This document shows positions 24,941 through 35,183 of a stretch of 64,000 bases of DNA, piece after piece. The DNA is from Rosellinia necatrix (taxonomy: Eukaryota > Ascomycota > Sordariomycetes > Xylariales > Xylariaceae), in the NCBI GenBank assembly GCA_021209875.1, contig JAGYVD010000009.1, forward strand, positions 1,674,001-1,738,000, written 5' to 3'. Numbering within the stretch: position 1 is the first letter of the stretch; each line of letters opens with the position of its first letter. A program made the translations under genes and the position numbers. The notes under the pieces are model-generated. The model did no database searches. It had not been told where the DNA came from and saw nothing but the letters and a program-made list of their open reading frames with translations.

Positions 24941-26872
24941 TCAGCCCAGCTCCGGTGTCTTGGTAAGTTGAGCCACGAGGCTGCCAGCTGCGTATTGCCC
25001 AACTTGCATACGTTTCGGGATACAGTTCCAAGAGCAGCCCCGCTTTAGGAATGGTATCGCATTTTCGTTCCTGTCCATACTCAGAGGTTCCAATCTATCC
25101 CCCCCCGGTCCACGTTCTAGTAATGCTACATCCCACCACTCGACCCATTGAGTTAACGGAGTTATGATTTGTCGCCCGCATATGGAGCACGGTAGGGTAC
25201 CTGAATTGCCGCCCAAAGTACTTTGAACTGCAATTCGATCAATGCCGCGTCTTACACTTGATGGTGTTTGTGGTGCAAGGTAAGAAGCTAAATCCCACTA
25301 TAAAACCCGAATTAGATACTGTTTTCTCAGGGAGAGACTTTCAGGGATCCTGTGCAGAGTAGGACCCCGAAGGGGTCGCCTTGGCATAAAGAGGGCTGTT
25401 CATGCTCCTGGAGTGTATAAGAGGGGATATGAGTCGAAGTACTTACTGTCTGCGCAGCGCGAGACGCGGATTTTAATGCTAATTCGAACAATGACAATAC
25501 ATGGCTTGGCTTGGTAGACATATCAGATGCCCGACCTGCTAAATGCGGCACAGAGAGCACAGAGACGTCTTCAGTTGGAAGAGTAGAGCTTTTGTTTTCA
25601 CCGTAGTCTTTTGATCCGGCTGGATGGCCATCGTTCTCATGTGGCAAGTGAAATTTGGAAAGGATCGAGCTTCGGCTATCACTATATTGCACTGGCGACC
25701 GCGCAACAAGCACAATTCGCCACGCAGACGGCGGAGCCCAGATAGTATTTTCGTGGCCAGTTTCTTCCGTTGGATGATAATCTAGTGAGATAAGAGACCC
25801 GTCATCGCCTTTAACTAGAGACATATCGCTGTATGAATCGAGAGCATCCCCGCGCTCCTCATCCGGGCCGTTGGCATTAAATTTCGAATCGGATAGAGAA
25901 CGGCTCGCTGGCCGATAGAAAGGGTTGGGGTGAATGTGCAATGACGACAGAATCGACGGGAATTTTAAAAGACTGAGTAGTTCTCCGGGAAGATAGCGGA
26001 GACGGTTGAGTGAAAGATTGAGTTCCCGCAGATTTCGCAACTCGCCGATACTCGGGGGTAGCTCTGAGATTTCATTATTTCGGAGACTTAAATAAGTTAG
26101 GTGCTCAAGGTTAAATAAAGCACCGGGTGCATGTGTAAGTCTATTGTTGGACAGGTAGAGACCTAATTTCGGATTGGCTTGCTCGAAGGGTACATCCTTG
26201 TTAACGGAGGGGATGAGAGTGAGTTCGGCGAGGCGAGAGATTGGCTCGTCTGGAATAGTAGCGAGGAGGAGAGATCTACGTTCCCGTCAGTTTGATTGCT
26301 GTTGTATCACTGAGCAGGCGTTTATCCAATCTCGCCTGTGCGAAGGGGATGGCGTACGATAAGTCAATATCTGGGTTGCCGTCCTCAATGGCGGCCTCAA
26401 TTCTAGCACGCACGGTCAGCTCCTCGGGAGCGACGGGTGGAACAAGACACGAGTTGCGCAATTGTGGAAGTTTGGATTCGAGCGACGGTTCCACCTCCAT
26501 GTCAAATCCTTCATCTTCATCCAGCTCCACCGACCCATCGCTTCCCATCCACACCCCAGAGTCCCATTGACGCTCAAAGGTCCTGTTTGGTTTTGGCCGA
26601 GGCCCTACGGCTTCACCAAATATAGAATCGGATGAGGTTGGCATCTGCTGAAACCAGGAGCCGACGTAGCGCTTCTTACGATGGCGTCCATTGACATAGT
26701 TATCAACATGCGGGTCATCGTCGCTTGAAAAGACGGCGGGGTCACTCGAGTTGGAGAAGACGGGCTGGGGGGTGGCATCATCGCGGTTGCGCTTCCGCGT
26801 GTTAACGAAGGACTGGGTCTGAGAGTCCCACGAGACTTTGGGGAGGATAGGGAGAGTTGGTTCTTCGGCCAT
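24941..26872 (-). CDS. leucine-rich repeat protein with C-terminal CxxC domain
   Basis: Three exons on the minus strand: 26872-26358, 26275-25447, 25297-24941, giving 566 residues. Introns 26357-26276 (82 nt) and 25446-25298 (149 nt, GTAAGT donor) restore one frame. The N-terminal 160 residues are acidic and Ser-rich with a KKRYVGSW motif. Leucine-rich repeats follow from about residue 172 to 290, e.g. LYLSNNRLTHAPGALFNLEH, LTYLSLRNNEISELPPSIGE and LRELNLSLNRLRYLPGEL. The last exon carries CSICGRQIITPLTQWVEWWD (Cys485 and Cys488) and later GCSWNCIP, a probable metal site. Fungal proteins with this LRR plus Cys-pair layout are annotated only as LRR proteins, probably protein-interaction scaffolds. 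An in-frame ATG at 26932 would add 20 repetitive residues; the downstream ATG has a better context (GCCATGG). Confidence 0.75.
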
Positions 26873-26932
26873 GGCTGATTCTATCGCCTCTATCGCCTCT
26901 ATCGCTTCTATCGCTTTTATCGCTTTTTGCAT
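26873..26932 (-). repeat. 9-bp tandem repeat in the leader of the LRR gene
   Basis: About five copies of CTATCGCCT or CTATCGCTT (26881-26925) sit immediately upstream of the chosen start codon. In frame they encode repeated Ala-Ile-Glu, which would become an N-terminal extension if the ATG at 26932 is used. Confidence 0.8.
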
Positions 26933-27157
26933 TACACCGGCAGCCGGATGAGCAGAAAGTGGCAAGATAAATGCGACTGAGGACCAGGTGCGCGTTGACT
27001 TGTGGGAAGACGCGTATAATCTGGAAACTAAGAGAGTACCCCACACTGACGCACGCGCTACCACCTAGGTCTAGTGTAGTCCGATGGGCGGCAGGAGGGC
27101 CTAGAATGGCCCCGCTTTCCCAAAACGACAAACATCGTCGTGGGCATCTCGAAGTGG

Positions 27158-27206
27158 GGGGAAGGGAGGAGGAGGCAGGAGAGGTGGAGGAGGCAGGAGA
27201 GGTGTA
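27158..27206. repeat. purine-rich GGAGGAGGCAGGAGAGGT tandem repeat
   Basis: Two adjacent copies of an 18-bp purine-rich unit plus flanking GGGA tract, in the spacer between the LRR gene and the Plp2 gene. Confidence 0.6.
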
Positions 27207-27429
27207 GGGAGGGGAAGGGGAGCTTCGTGGAATTGAACGATCGTCTATCTTGACATTTCGTATTTTCCGTGTTCATATGCTAATGCCACGCGCCGCCACG
27301 ATGAACATGTTACGATCCACATAAGGCCCAGAGCCGGCGACGATGATGCGCGGCCGTTGCTAGAGGTGGAGGCTGGTTGGGGCCGAGTCGCCGAGTCGCC
27401 GTCCCCCGATCCTTGCGAGGCTTTCCCTC

Positions 27430-28279
27430 CTAATCCCAGTCATCGTCGTCGTCATTGTCGTCCGCCTTCGCGTGCCTAATGTTTCCGTTCTTGATGCCCC
27501 TGGTCGCCGTTGCCATTTTTTCCTCTTTGGCATCTTCAGCGTCTCTCCGCCTTTTGACTACTCTCATATCCTTGACGTCGACAGCACCAACCTCGACGAG
27601 GAGGTCGTCGATCTGCAACATATTCGTCCGTACGCCGCCGATGGTCACGAGAGTAACAATCTGCTTGACGATGTCGCCGTTTTTATACACAAGTATGGTA
27701 GGGCAATTACGGTCGGGGTAATTCTCGATCGCCTTGTCCGCCCGAATCTCGCAAAATTTGATGTCTCCATACTCCTTCGCCGCCTGACGCCAGAGCTCGG
27801 AGAGCACTCTTGACTCGATGTTGGTCCCTAACGCGGATGTAAGATTGACGAATACGGGTCCGTTCTGTGAGGCTTCGGTGACCTCCCGCGCGTAGTCGGG
27901 CTTTGATATCGGATACACAGCGCCGTATACCGACTTTTTAGTGAGGTTATTGAGTTCCTGCATACGTTTCTGCCGGTATTGTTCTAGGAATCCTTCATCC
28001 TCTTCGTCCTCGAGGGCATCGAGTTCATCGAGATCTTTCCCCTTCAATCTATTTTCATGCGCTATCCGGCGACCTTCAAGAATGGCTTCCTCGATCATGG
28101 GAGTAGGAGAGGGTGGCTTCTCAGGAATAATGCCATGCTTCCGGAGAATATCGTTCCTATTATCCACGGAAACGTTAGATGCCGAAGCGCGCAGTAAGGG
28201 ATTGACTGGCGCACCATTCTGTGTCAGCGTTGGGGTCGTCGATGGGAACAGCAATTCTTTGGTCTGCTGGGGCGGCCAT
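27430..28279 (-). CDS. plp2: phosducin-like protein 2 (thioredoxin-fold co-chaperone)
   Basis: Two exons on the minus strand: 28279-28215 and 28156-27430, giving 263 residues. Splicing the 58-nt intron joins VPIDDPNADTEW to NDILRKHGIIPEKPPSP, the characteristic Plp2 N-terminus, which fixes both the start and the intron. The central helical region (EGFLEQYRQKRMQEL, then YGAVYPISKPDYAREVTEAS) is followed by a thioredoxin-like fold (VFVNLTS...DIKFCEIRADKAIENYPDRNCPTILVYKNGDIV) lacking a CxxC redox pair, as expected for phosducin-like proteins. The C-terminus is basic and then acidic (DDNDDDDDWD). In yeast Plp2 is essential and cooperates with the CCT/TRiC chaperonin in folding actin and tubulin. 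It is divergently oriented from the eS27 gene. Confidence 0.93.
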
Positions 28280-28353
28280 TATGGCGGAGATTAGATATTC
28301 AGAAGAACTAAGTAAGTATATGCTTGGTTCTGATTTGCGACAAGTACTATGAG

Positions 28354-28416
28354 GAAGAGAGAGAGAGAGAGAGAGAGAGTGTGTGTGTGTGTGTGTGTGT
28401 GCGTGTGTGTGTGTGT
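28354..28416. repeat. (GA)n(TG)n microsatellite in a divergent promoter
   Basis: A run of about 13 GA units followed by about 18 TG units (one TGCG variant), 75 bases upstream of the Plp2 start codon and between it and the divergent eS27 gene. Confidence 0.9.
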
Positions 28417-29108
28417 CAAACGTTGAGGGTCACAGGTGTTCTAATAGATATGGGTATGGGTGCTCTCAAATTCAGCCTCCAAGATTTATGTTGTTGCCTT
28501 CAGACTGGATATGGCATCGTCACGATTGCGTATGCCGCTTGATTCCCTTGATCCCTTCTAACGCTTTTCTAGCATGGAGACCCAATGAAAGGCAGGTAGT
28601 AAGTAAATACTTGCTTCTAGGTAGGTACCCTACACCCCTCCTTTGGTGGGGCTTTGTGTCTTGGCTGCCTGGGTGCATCCCTCTACTGTGTTGGACCAAG
28701 GCCTATTCACTGCCTCAGTTGGCATTATTCCTGGCAGCTGGCATTGATTGATTGATACAGTAATTGCCAAAGAAAAATGGGCCGCACAGAGGGTGGGCAA
28801 GAAAGTGGACAGAAAGTGAATGAGAGAAGCCCTAGCCCTCTTCATCGCTAAGCCTATTTGGTCCACACCATAGGCTGTTTAGTGCTTCTTCGCCTCAGTG
28901 GATCACTCAAGGAATCGGCCAACCAAAATCATCGCTCGCCATATCTTTCTCGGGAGGAACTTTCTTCGCACACATACCTGAATCCCCCCTCACTGTCAAC
29001 CATCTATCGCAAGCACAAAATCTGCACCCACCCCGACCAGGTTTTCGACAGTCAACACCACGCTTGCCAATCGATCAATCAAGACAGGCCCTTTGACAAT
29101 CAGACAAG
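28417..29108. other. shared upstream region of plp2 and eS27 genes
   Basis: About 690 bases with no coding sequence supported. It includes a TAGGTAGGTACC patch near 28618 and, nearer 29108, the C-rich leader of the eS27 gene. Confidence 0.5.
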
Positions 29109-29730
29109 ATGGTGAGTAGAAGCGATATCTTTTTCGTTGGAATTTGGACATTTCGGGCTCCTCGGCAGGAGATACACGACCCATCATCAATTACGGCGAA
29201 CATCCAACACATCCAACACACGACCGACCATCTCCAATATCACCCTCCAGGCCCCCTCATCTACGACGCGTAATAGCCCCAACGTATTTGCCGATTCTGT
29301 CTCGACGCTGCTGGAGCACCCAAACTCGATAGATTCTCTGTTGGATGGAAATTTCTCGGAGGGCGGGTTGAATGTCAACGTGGAAGACTCAGGTGCTGAC
29401 TAATTTTTTTCGTCTAGGTTCTCGCCGTTGATCTTCTCAACCCTACCCCGGCCGCCGAGGCCAAGAAGCACAAGCTGAAGGTACGCATTCAGATATATAT
29501 TCCCTGCCCGCCTATGAGGTAGCTGGTATATCTGACAATTCCAACAGACCCTCGTGCCCGCCCCCCGGTCTTTCTTCATGGACGTCAAGTGCCCCGGTTG
29601 CTTCACAATTACCACTGTCTTCTCGCACGCCCAGACTGTCGTCATTTGCCAGGGCTGTACCACCGTTCTGTGTCAACCTACCGGTGGTAAGGCCAGATTA
29701 ACCGAGGGCTGCTCTTTCCGCCGAAAGTAG
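29109..29730 (+). CDS. rps27: 40S ribosomal protein eS27
   Basis: Three exons: 29109-29111 (only the ATG), 29418-29480 and 29548-29730, giving 82 residues, the exact length of yeast Rps27. The product begins [20 protein letters not shown] and contains the C4 zinc ribbon: CPGC (in VKCPGCF) and CQGC (in [11 protein letters not shown]), ending GCSFRRK. It binds the 40S subunit. The 306-nt first intron directly after the start codon is long for this genome but typical of fungal ribosomal protein genes. Both internal introns have canonical ends (GTGAGT...TCTAG; GTACGC...ACAG). Confidence 0.96.
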
Positions 29731-30794
29731 ATGCATCATGTCGTTCTATTTTCGTTCTTAGGGCATTTGGTCACGACTTGATGGTACAGTTCGGATATCT
29801 GCAAAGCTTCTCGGTGGCATGGGGCGCATAGAATATTGGGCATCAACCTTCCGAATACACGCACTTCTCGACTTCTGACGATCCACATCTACGTCATTGC
29901 AGATAGACGACGGCTACCAAAAAGTACTCCAATACAAAAGGGGCGTTTGGGGTCCTGATATCTTGCATCGTCTTTTCCTGCAACTGGTTTCTTCTCTTGT
30001 TGTGTAACATGAGACCATCACCTACGTCGAGCTGGTGGTGGCTTCTGCATGGGTGGACAGCTGGAAATGGCTTTCCACATGAGCATTCCGGGAAGGTGCC
30101 TCGCCTTGGGGCTGAATTCTCGAAATGCGAGGACGTGGAACGCTGATTGAGGATTGCTATACCCAATTGCGGTGATGCTTGTGTTAATTTCACTGCTCAA
30201 AGCAAATTCACGGAGTTCCACGAAGATATTGACCCTATCCTACCGTGACTTGAACTTGTAATGGTGATATAACAACATCGCTATAAGAATGCGCGTATGC
30301 CTGCGTATATGCGCATGAATCAGGTTTATGCAAACATGTCTAGAAGTTTGCCCGAGCCCATCATCCTGATCTCTTGTTTGTGAATTCAGTGGCTAGCATA
30401 TCTGAAGGTCGGAGTATAGGTTAGTAGAGTTGTAAAATGGATACGGCTTACTGATGGACCAAGAACCCTCAATATATCACCAAATAGCTAAGCTTGATAG
30501 ATGAGCGTGCAAATAGCTACGCTTCAAATCTTTTAATGATATTGGATACATATAATTTACATCAATATTTATACTTTATTCCCTACCTACCTGGTATAAA
30601 CCTCGGACACATATGTAGTATTTTCAACCCCCCCTCACCTCCTTTTCATAGCCCGTTTGTAAGAGACAAAATATAGATGAATTTTGCCTCCTGCTTATAC
30701 GCGATATGGATTCCAATCATATTTAAATCGCTTCATCGGGGCTATAACTATCACAGGGTTTATACTTATTGTTGAATGGATTATGATTGACTTG

Positions 30795-30832
30795 CACACA
30801 TACACACACACACACACACACAGAGAGAGAGG
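30795..30832. repeat. (CA)n(GA)n microsatellite
   Basis: About 12 CA units followed by four GA units. Confidence 0.85.
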
Positions 30833-30936
30833 CATATGCTTAGCTAAGCTTCATAGTTACCTTCTAACTAGAGTATAAAGCCGCAGCACGAACCACATCA
30901 AAGTCTTGGCGGTACGACCTCGGTTCAGTGAGTGGA

Positions 30937-30965
30937 ACGCGTAAAAACACGTCCGATTAACGCGT
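30937..30965 (+). promoter_or_regulatory. paired MluI cell-cycle boxes (ACGCGT)
   Basis: ACGCGT occurs at 30937-30942 and again at 30960-30965, about 580 bases upstream of the start codon of the ribonucleotide reductase inhibitor gene. ACGCGT is the binding site of the MBF (Mbp1/Swi6) factor that drives G1/S genes, including RNR genes, in yeasts. The functional link here is inference. Confidence 0.45.
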
Positions 30966-31544
30966 TCTGGGTTGGCTCTAAACTCATTTGACCATTTGAC
31001 CATTCTCCCCCAGACTCTTCCCCCACCCCCGTCTCATCAGCCTCCACTGACGAGGGCTCCCTCCAACCCAGCCTCCTCTGCGCCTCACCATCACTTCTTC
31101 ACTTCATTCGTTCCCCAACTTGCATTCGCCCCTCCCCCAAACGGACTGGCGACCGTGTTTTTCTACATTCGGACAATCGAACCGGTCCCTCGCATCGCAT
31201 CGCATACTCATCGGGAAATTAGAGTGGCAGCGCCTACCTGCGTTTCGCTGGGGCCGACGACATCCCTAGACTTGCTTTCCCTGGCGCCGTTGCGCCGTTG
31301 CCCTGTTGCTCCCTGAAGCACTTGGTTGCTCCGCGCCAAGCCCAGATCCCCAGCGCCGTCTGCGTCACCCTGCGAAAACCGTCCCGACACAAGCCTCAGC
31401 TCAGTTACAGCCGGGGTTACACCTCCCATCTCCTGACACAGCATTGCATGAGCCCAATCTCTCCGAAACCTGCCTTACGTCCCTTGACCCCGTGTATCGC
31501 ATAATAATAATAGTAGTAATAACGATAAAATCATAATAACACCA

Positions 31545-32510
31545 ATGTCGGCCCCGCGGACCAAGCGGCAGTTTGCTGGCGCCGCCAGCGATCCCGCGCA
31601 ACGGCAGATCACCTCCTTCTTCAACCCCTCCTCCTCCACCAACACCAACGCAGCGGCCGCCTCTCCAAACTACGGCCAAGCATTGCAATCGTCGTCAGCG
31701 CTGCCCACGACACACCGTCTCGACAGCGCCACCACCCCGGAGATCCCCGCCTCCGTCCAGGCGAACCTGCTCTCGGTGGGCATGCGCGTGCGCAAGTCCG
31801 TGCCCGAGGGATACAAGACCGGCAGCTACGGCGCCTTCGCGCTGTGGGACGAGGGCGACGCCGACGTCTCGGCCAAGATGGGCGAGGGCCAGCGGTCGCG
31901 GGCGAACGCCTTCTCGGCGCCGCGCGAGCTGCTCCCCTTCTGCGGCATCCACCGGGTCGGCGGGCTCGACACGCAGCCAGACACCGACCGCCGCTATCCC
32001 TTTCCCAACAACATGTACACAACTGCCGGCCCAGCCACACCGGTACGCCAGCCGGGCCTCGGCGGCGGCGCATACGACCACGAAATGCCGGGGCTGACCA
32101 GCAGCCAGGACACCGTCGACTCGGATGGCTCGCTCGCGGCGACGACGGCACTCTTCCTCGAACCCCCCACCACCACCGGCGCATCGAGGACGCGCAAGCG
32201 CTTCTTCGTCGAGGACGAGGACGACCAGGCCCCCGCGCAACTGAACCTGTGGCGCTACGCGCAGAACAGCAGCGCCGGCCCGGGGACCCCGCGCGGCATG
32301 TCGTACAACGGCAACAGCAACAACAATAACGGCGACCGCGCGGTGGCCGTCCCGCGCAAGGGCAGGCTGCGGGCCAAGTTCTCGGGCGCCGCAGCGGCTG
32401 CCGCCATGGCCGGCGTCGGCCAGGAGAATCGGATGGCCGTCGATAACGACTTCGGCGAGGCCGAGTTCCTCGAGCGCGGGACATGGGAGGTAGACATGAG
32501 CGACGCCTGA
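31545..32510 (+). CDS. ribonucleotide reductase inhibitor (Spd1/Dif1 type)
   Basis: Single exon, 321 residues. The N-terminus KRQFAGAASDPAQRQITSFF (7-26) and the block SVQANLLSVGMRVRKSVPEGYKTGSY (about 69-94) match fungal proteins annotated as ribonucleotide reductase inhibitor (RNR_inhib family, including fission yeast Spd1). These small disordered proteins restrain RNR activity or control localisation of its small subunit until S phase or DNA damage. Residues 19-26 (QRQITSFF) fit the PCNA-interacting PIP box Qxx(I/L/M)xx(F/Y)(F/Y). The C-terminal half has low-complexity Asn (NNNN) and Ala runs and an acidic end (EFLERGTWEVDMSDA). Very GC-rich codons, and no intron. Convergent with the Gemin2 gene. 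Confidence 0.78.
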   Translation: MSAPRTKRQFAGAASDPAQRQITSFFNPSSSTNTNAAAASPNYGQALQSSSALPTTHRLDSATTPEIPASVQANLLSVGMRVRKSVPEGYKTGSYGAFALWDEGDADVSAKMGEGQRSRANAFSAPRELLPFCGIHRVGGLDTQPDTDRRYPFPNNMYTTAGPATPVRQPGLGGGAYDHEMPGLTSSQDTVDSDGSLAATTALFLEPPTTTGASRTRKRFFVEDEDDQAPAQLNLWRYAQNSSAGPGTPRGMSYNGNSNNNNGDRAVAVPRKGRLRAKFSGAAAAAAMAGVGQENRMAVDNDFGEAEFLERGTWEVDMSDA

Positions 32511-33357
32511 GTCGCTCCCGTCCCCTCCACAATAAACCCCCTCCTTCCCCCTCCTTCCCCTTCCCTCCCCTTCCCTCTACTATTTTTAGGGGAGGGGTTT
32601 GTAGAGACTGTATAACATGGTTCGCGCGCGCGCGCGCGGCCGGAGAGCCTTAGGATACCCCCAATTACGTTGAATATGTGGATTGTAGCGGGTTTGTAAT
32701 GTACCCGACAAGCTAGTACGACTGGTTCATGACGCGTCCGTACGATGATTTGCTGGCAGGTTGTATTGACGGAGTTCCGGGAATCTTAGGCGTGAACCCC
32801 TCTCCCCCCCACCCCCCTTCAAGTGGGCATTATTTGGACAGAATGTTTATCCGTACACACCATCTAGGTAGTTAGGGGTAGTGTAGTGTGGGCAGGCAGC
32901 AGTCCCAAAACGCGGGATGCATTGTCTGGGCCCGCCCGGGCGGATGGGGGGAAAGAAACAAGAAACAACACGTAGCAATTTATACCCAGCCACAATTTCG
33001 TGGCCTGCTTGCGTGCATATATGTTTACTACCATGATTGCGTCTCATTTGTTCTAGTTGATAGAGGTCTAGCTACTGTGTGTTGCGATTTGTCGCCTGTC
33101 ATCCAGGCCCCTTATATTACAGTTCCTACCTCACGAGTCTCATGCTATCCCTGGTGGGGGATTATGCAACGCTTATCATCCTTACAAATAAACAGTAAAT
33201 GTTTTTACCGACAACAAAAGAGCTCATGCATGGTGAGTATACTCACCCACGGGGGCCCCGGCTGGTTAAGTCCTTGCGTCACGCGTTGCGGGAATGTCAA
33301 AGGGTCGATAGAGGGGGGGGTTTGGCTCTGCGTCTACGAAATACGCGCCCGTTCTAG
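32511..33357. other. 3' flanks of convergent genes
   Basis: No gene seen. C/T tracts at 32516-32580, a GC dinucleotide run at 32622-32638 and a C-rich patch at 32800-32820. Confidence 0.5.
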
Positions 33358-35183
33358 CTAAAGGCCGCCAAAGGGATCTCGGAACTCCAGGAGGTCTCGC
33401 TGTCCGTAAAACTCGCCAGCCACGGTAAGAATCATATTGAGCGTGGCGCGTTCATTAACCAGGACGCGATCTGGCTCGCAGTAGCGTTTGCAGTCCACAT
33501 CTTCTTCTTCTTCTTCTTCTTCTTCTTCTTCTTCTTCTTCTTCTTCTTCTTCTTCGTCTCCACTCATTACGTACTCTCCTTGCGCCTCCCACCCTTCAAC
33601 TACACTGGTGGGGGGTGCATTTTGCTGCACTGGGTCTTGTGCTATGGTCGGCCGTGAGGTGGGCGCGAGTTGAGTGGTAGGAGTAGCAGAGACAGAATCT
33701 CGATGATGTTCAGCTGCACCGCCATCAGCAGTGTCGCCATTAAGTTGTGCCAGGAGTCGCGCCCTTGCCGTCTCGAGGTCAGTAACAGAATCCGGGTGTG
33801 GTGGTGAAGGGGGTCCGTCTACTACTTCCCCATCCTCCCTATCGGAGTCCAGCTGCATCTCCACATCTGAAACGTTGTCAAAGCTCGGTGTATGCAAAGG
33901 CGCAGCATCGGCATCGGGATTGATATCAGTGGAACAGTGAGCAGCCCGGCGGTCACCATTGCTTGCGACATGTGTTTCAGGGTGCAAAGTCTCTTCGGTA
34001 TGCTCCTCTGTCATCTCTGGCGTGCGCGGATTGTCGGCGTCGATAAGACCATCTTGGCCAGGCGTATCGCTGAAGCGGTCGTCAACATCTGCATCGACTT
34101 GGTATTCATCCTCGGGGCTACTACCAGCCACATCGTAATGTTCCCGAAGTACTTCAAGTTCTGCCAAGGTGACCATCAAAAGGACAGCTCTCTTCCCCAA
34201 TTCGCGAATCCAGCCCACCTCCATGTAGTCGAGTTCACCCTTATCCGGTAGCCGTGCAAGCAGCGCCCACACCCAACGGCTGGTGCGCTCGCGTACCTGT
34301 GTCTTCGCGCGAAGGAACTTGCAAGCAAGGAGGACTCGTAGTAGGCGGAACACGCTATCCTTGTGCATGGCGGCAATCTGGGCTGGAAGGGGTTCCGTCT
34401 CTCTAAGGCGGCTCTCCCACTTCTGGAAGGTATTCACCCCGCGCTTCCATGCGCCCACCTCGGTGGGATTCGTCGCAGGGAGTGCGTCGAGGACGCTCTG
34501 GGGCGGATTGGCTTGGAGACGTTTGCGAAGTGCGATGTATCGGTCTGTGATGGAGGTGAAATATGCATCTCGGATTTCATCGACGCTACTATTGCGCGGT
34601 CGGTCCGATCCCGATTCCGATCCATCTCGTTCCTCCTCTGTGCCCCTTTCATCGTCGTCTTCTCCCTCCTCGGCCTGGCGATTATCAGGAGCCGCCACGT
34701 ATGCGCCGTCCTCATAATAGCCTCGGAAGTCGCCCATACCGTCCTCATATATAGTTCGATCGGCATGCTGATGTTCGCCATGTTCGCTATTTCCCTCGGA
34801 ATGCTGGGGGGAGGGCCCGGCCTTCTTCGCGACAAGCACGTGTGGTATGGCAGATGCCTGGGTTCTGTACTCACCATATCAGCCAAACGAACGCCTCCAC
34901 CTGTCGCAGCTAAGGACACGAATTTAGCTTCAGGGCAGAACCCAAAAGGCCGACTTGGCGCGTGCAGGTATGCAGCTTACCGGACTGATCTCAGATACGC
35001 CAGAGCTTCCGAGTCATCTTCGCAATCCAAGTCACTGTCCCCAGCGGGCGCCGTTGTTGCGTCTTCCAGATCGCCGAACGCGCCGCGTTGGCCCGACGTC
35101 GGGTCTATTCGAGTTGTCTTCTGGCGCTTGTTCTTCGGCGCCCTCGATTGAGCCTCATCCTCTGCCGTTCGCTTCGCGGCCAT
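33358..35183 (-). CDS. Gemin2/SIP1 family protein (SMN complex)
   Basis: Two exons on the minus strand: 35183-34981 and 34864-33358, giving 569 residues. The 116-nt intron (34980-34865) joins ALAYLRSVR to TQASAIPHVLVAKK, reproducing the conserved N-terminal block of fungal Gemin2-like proteins. Other family segments are LRETEPLPAQIAAM, VRERTSRWVWALLARLPDKGELDYMEVGWIRELGKRAVLL and the C-terminal ATLNMILTVAGEFYGQRDLLEF. Gemin2 (Brr1 in budding yeast) helps load Sm proteins on spliceosomal snRNAs. A large acidic, disordered insert separates the helical core from the C-terminal block and includes a run of about 20 Glu encoded by a GAA repeat. Confidence 0.8.
33501..33555. repeat. (TTC)n microsatellite encoding poly-Glu
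   Basis: About 18 uninterrupted TTC units on the plus strand, read as GAA (Glu) in the Gemin2 gene on the minus strand. Length polymorphism would keep the frame. Confidence 0.95.

Larger units (their letters stand above)
29731..31544. other. intergenic region with AT-rich core and CT-rich leader
   Basis: No gene supported. 30200-30900 is AT-rich. A CA/GA microsatellite lies at 30795-30832. From about 31005 to 31140 the plus strand is C/T-rich, the likely promoter and leader of the downstream gene, with two ACGCGT boxes before it. Confidence 0.5.

Noticed and set aside
31160..31185. Candidate tRNA T-arm (TCGAACC with possible stem)
   Set aside because: The flanking bases do not pair as a T-stem, and no A box or cloverleaf can be drawn. 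No tRNA B box was found elsewhere by eye.
31573..32532. Long frames on both strands overlapping the RNR inhibitor gene
   Set aside because: They are Arg/Pro/Ala-rich shadows caused by the high GC content of the real exon, which alone carries family motifs.
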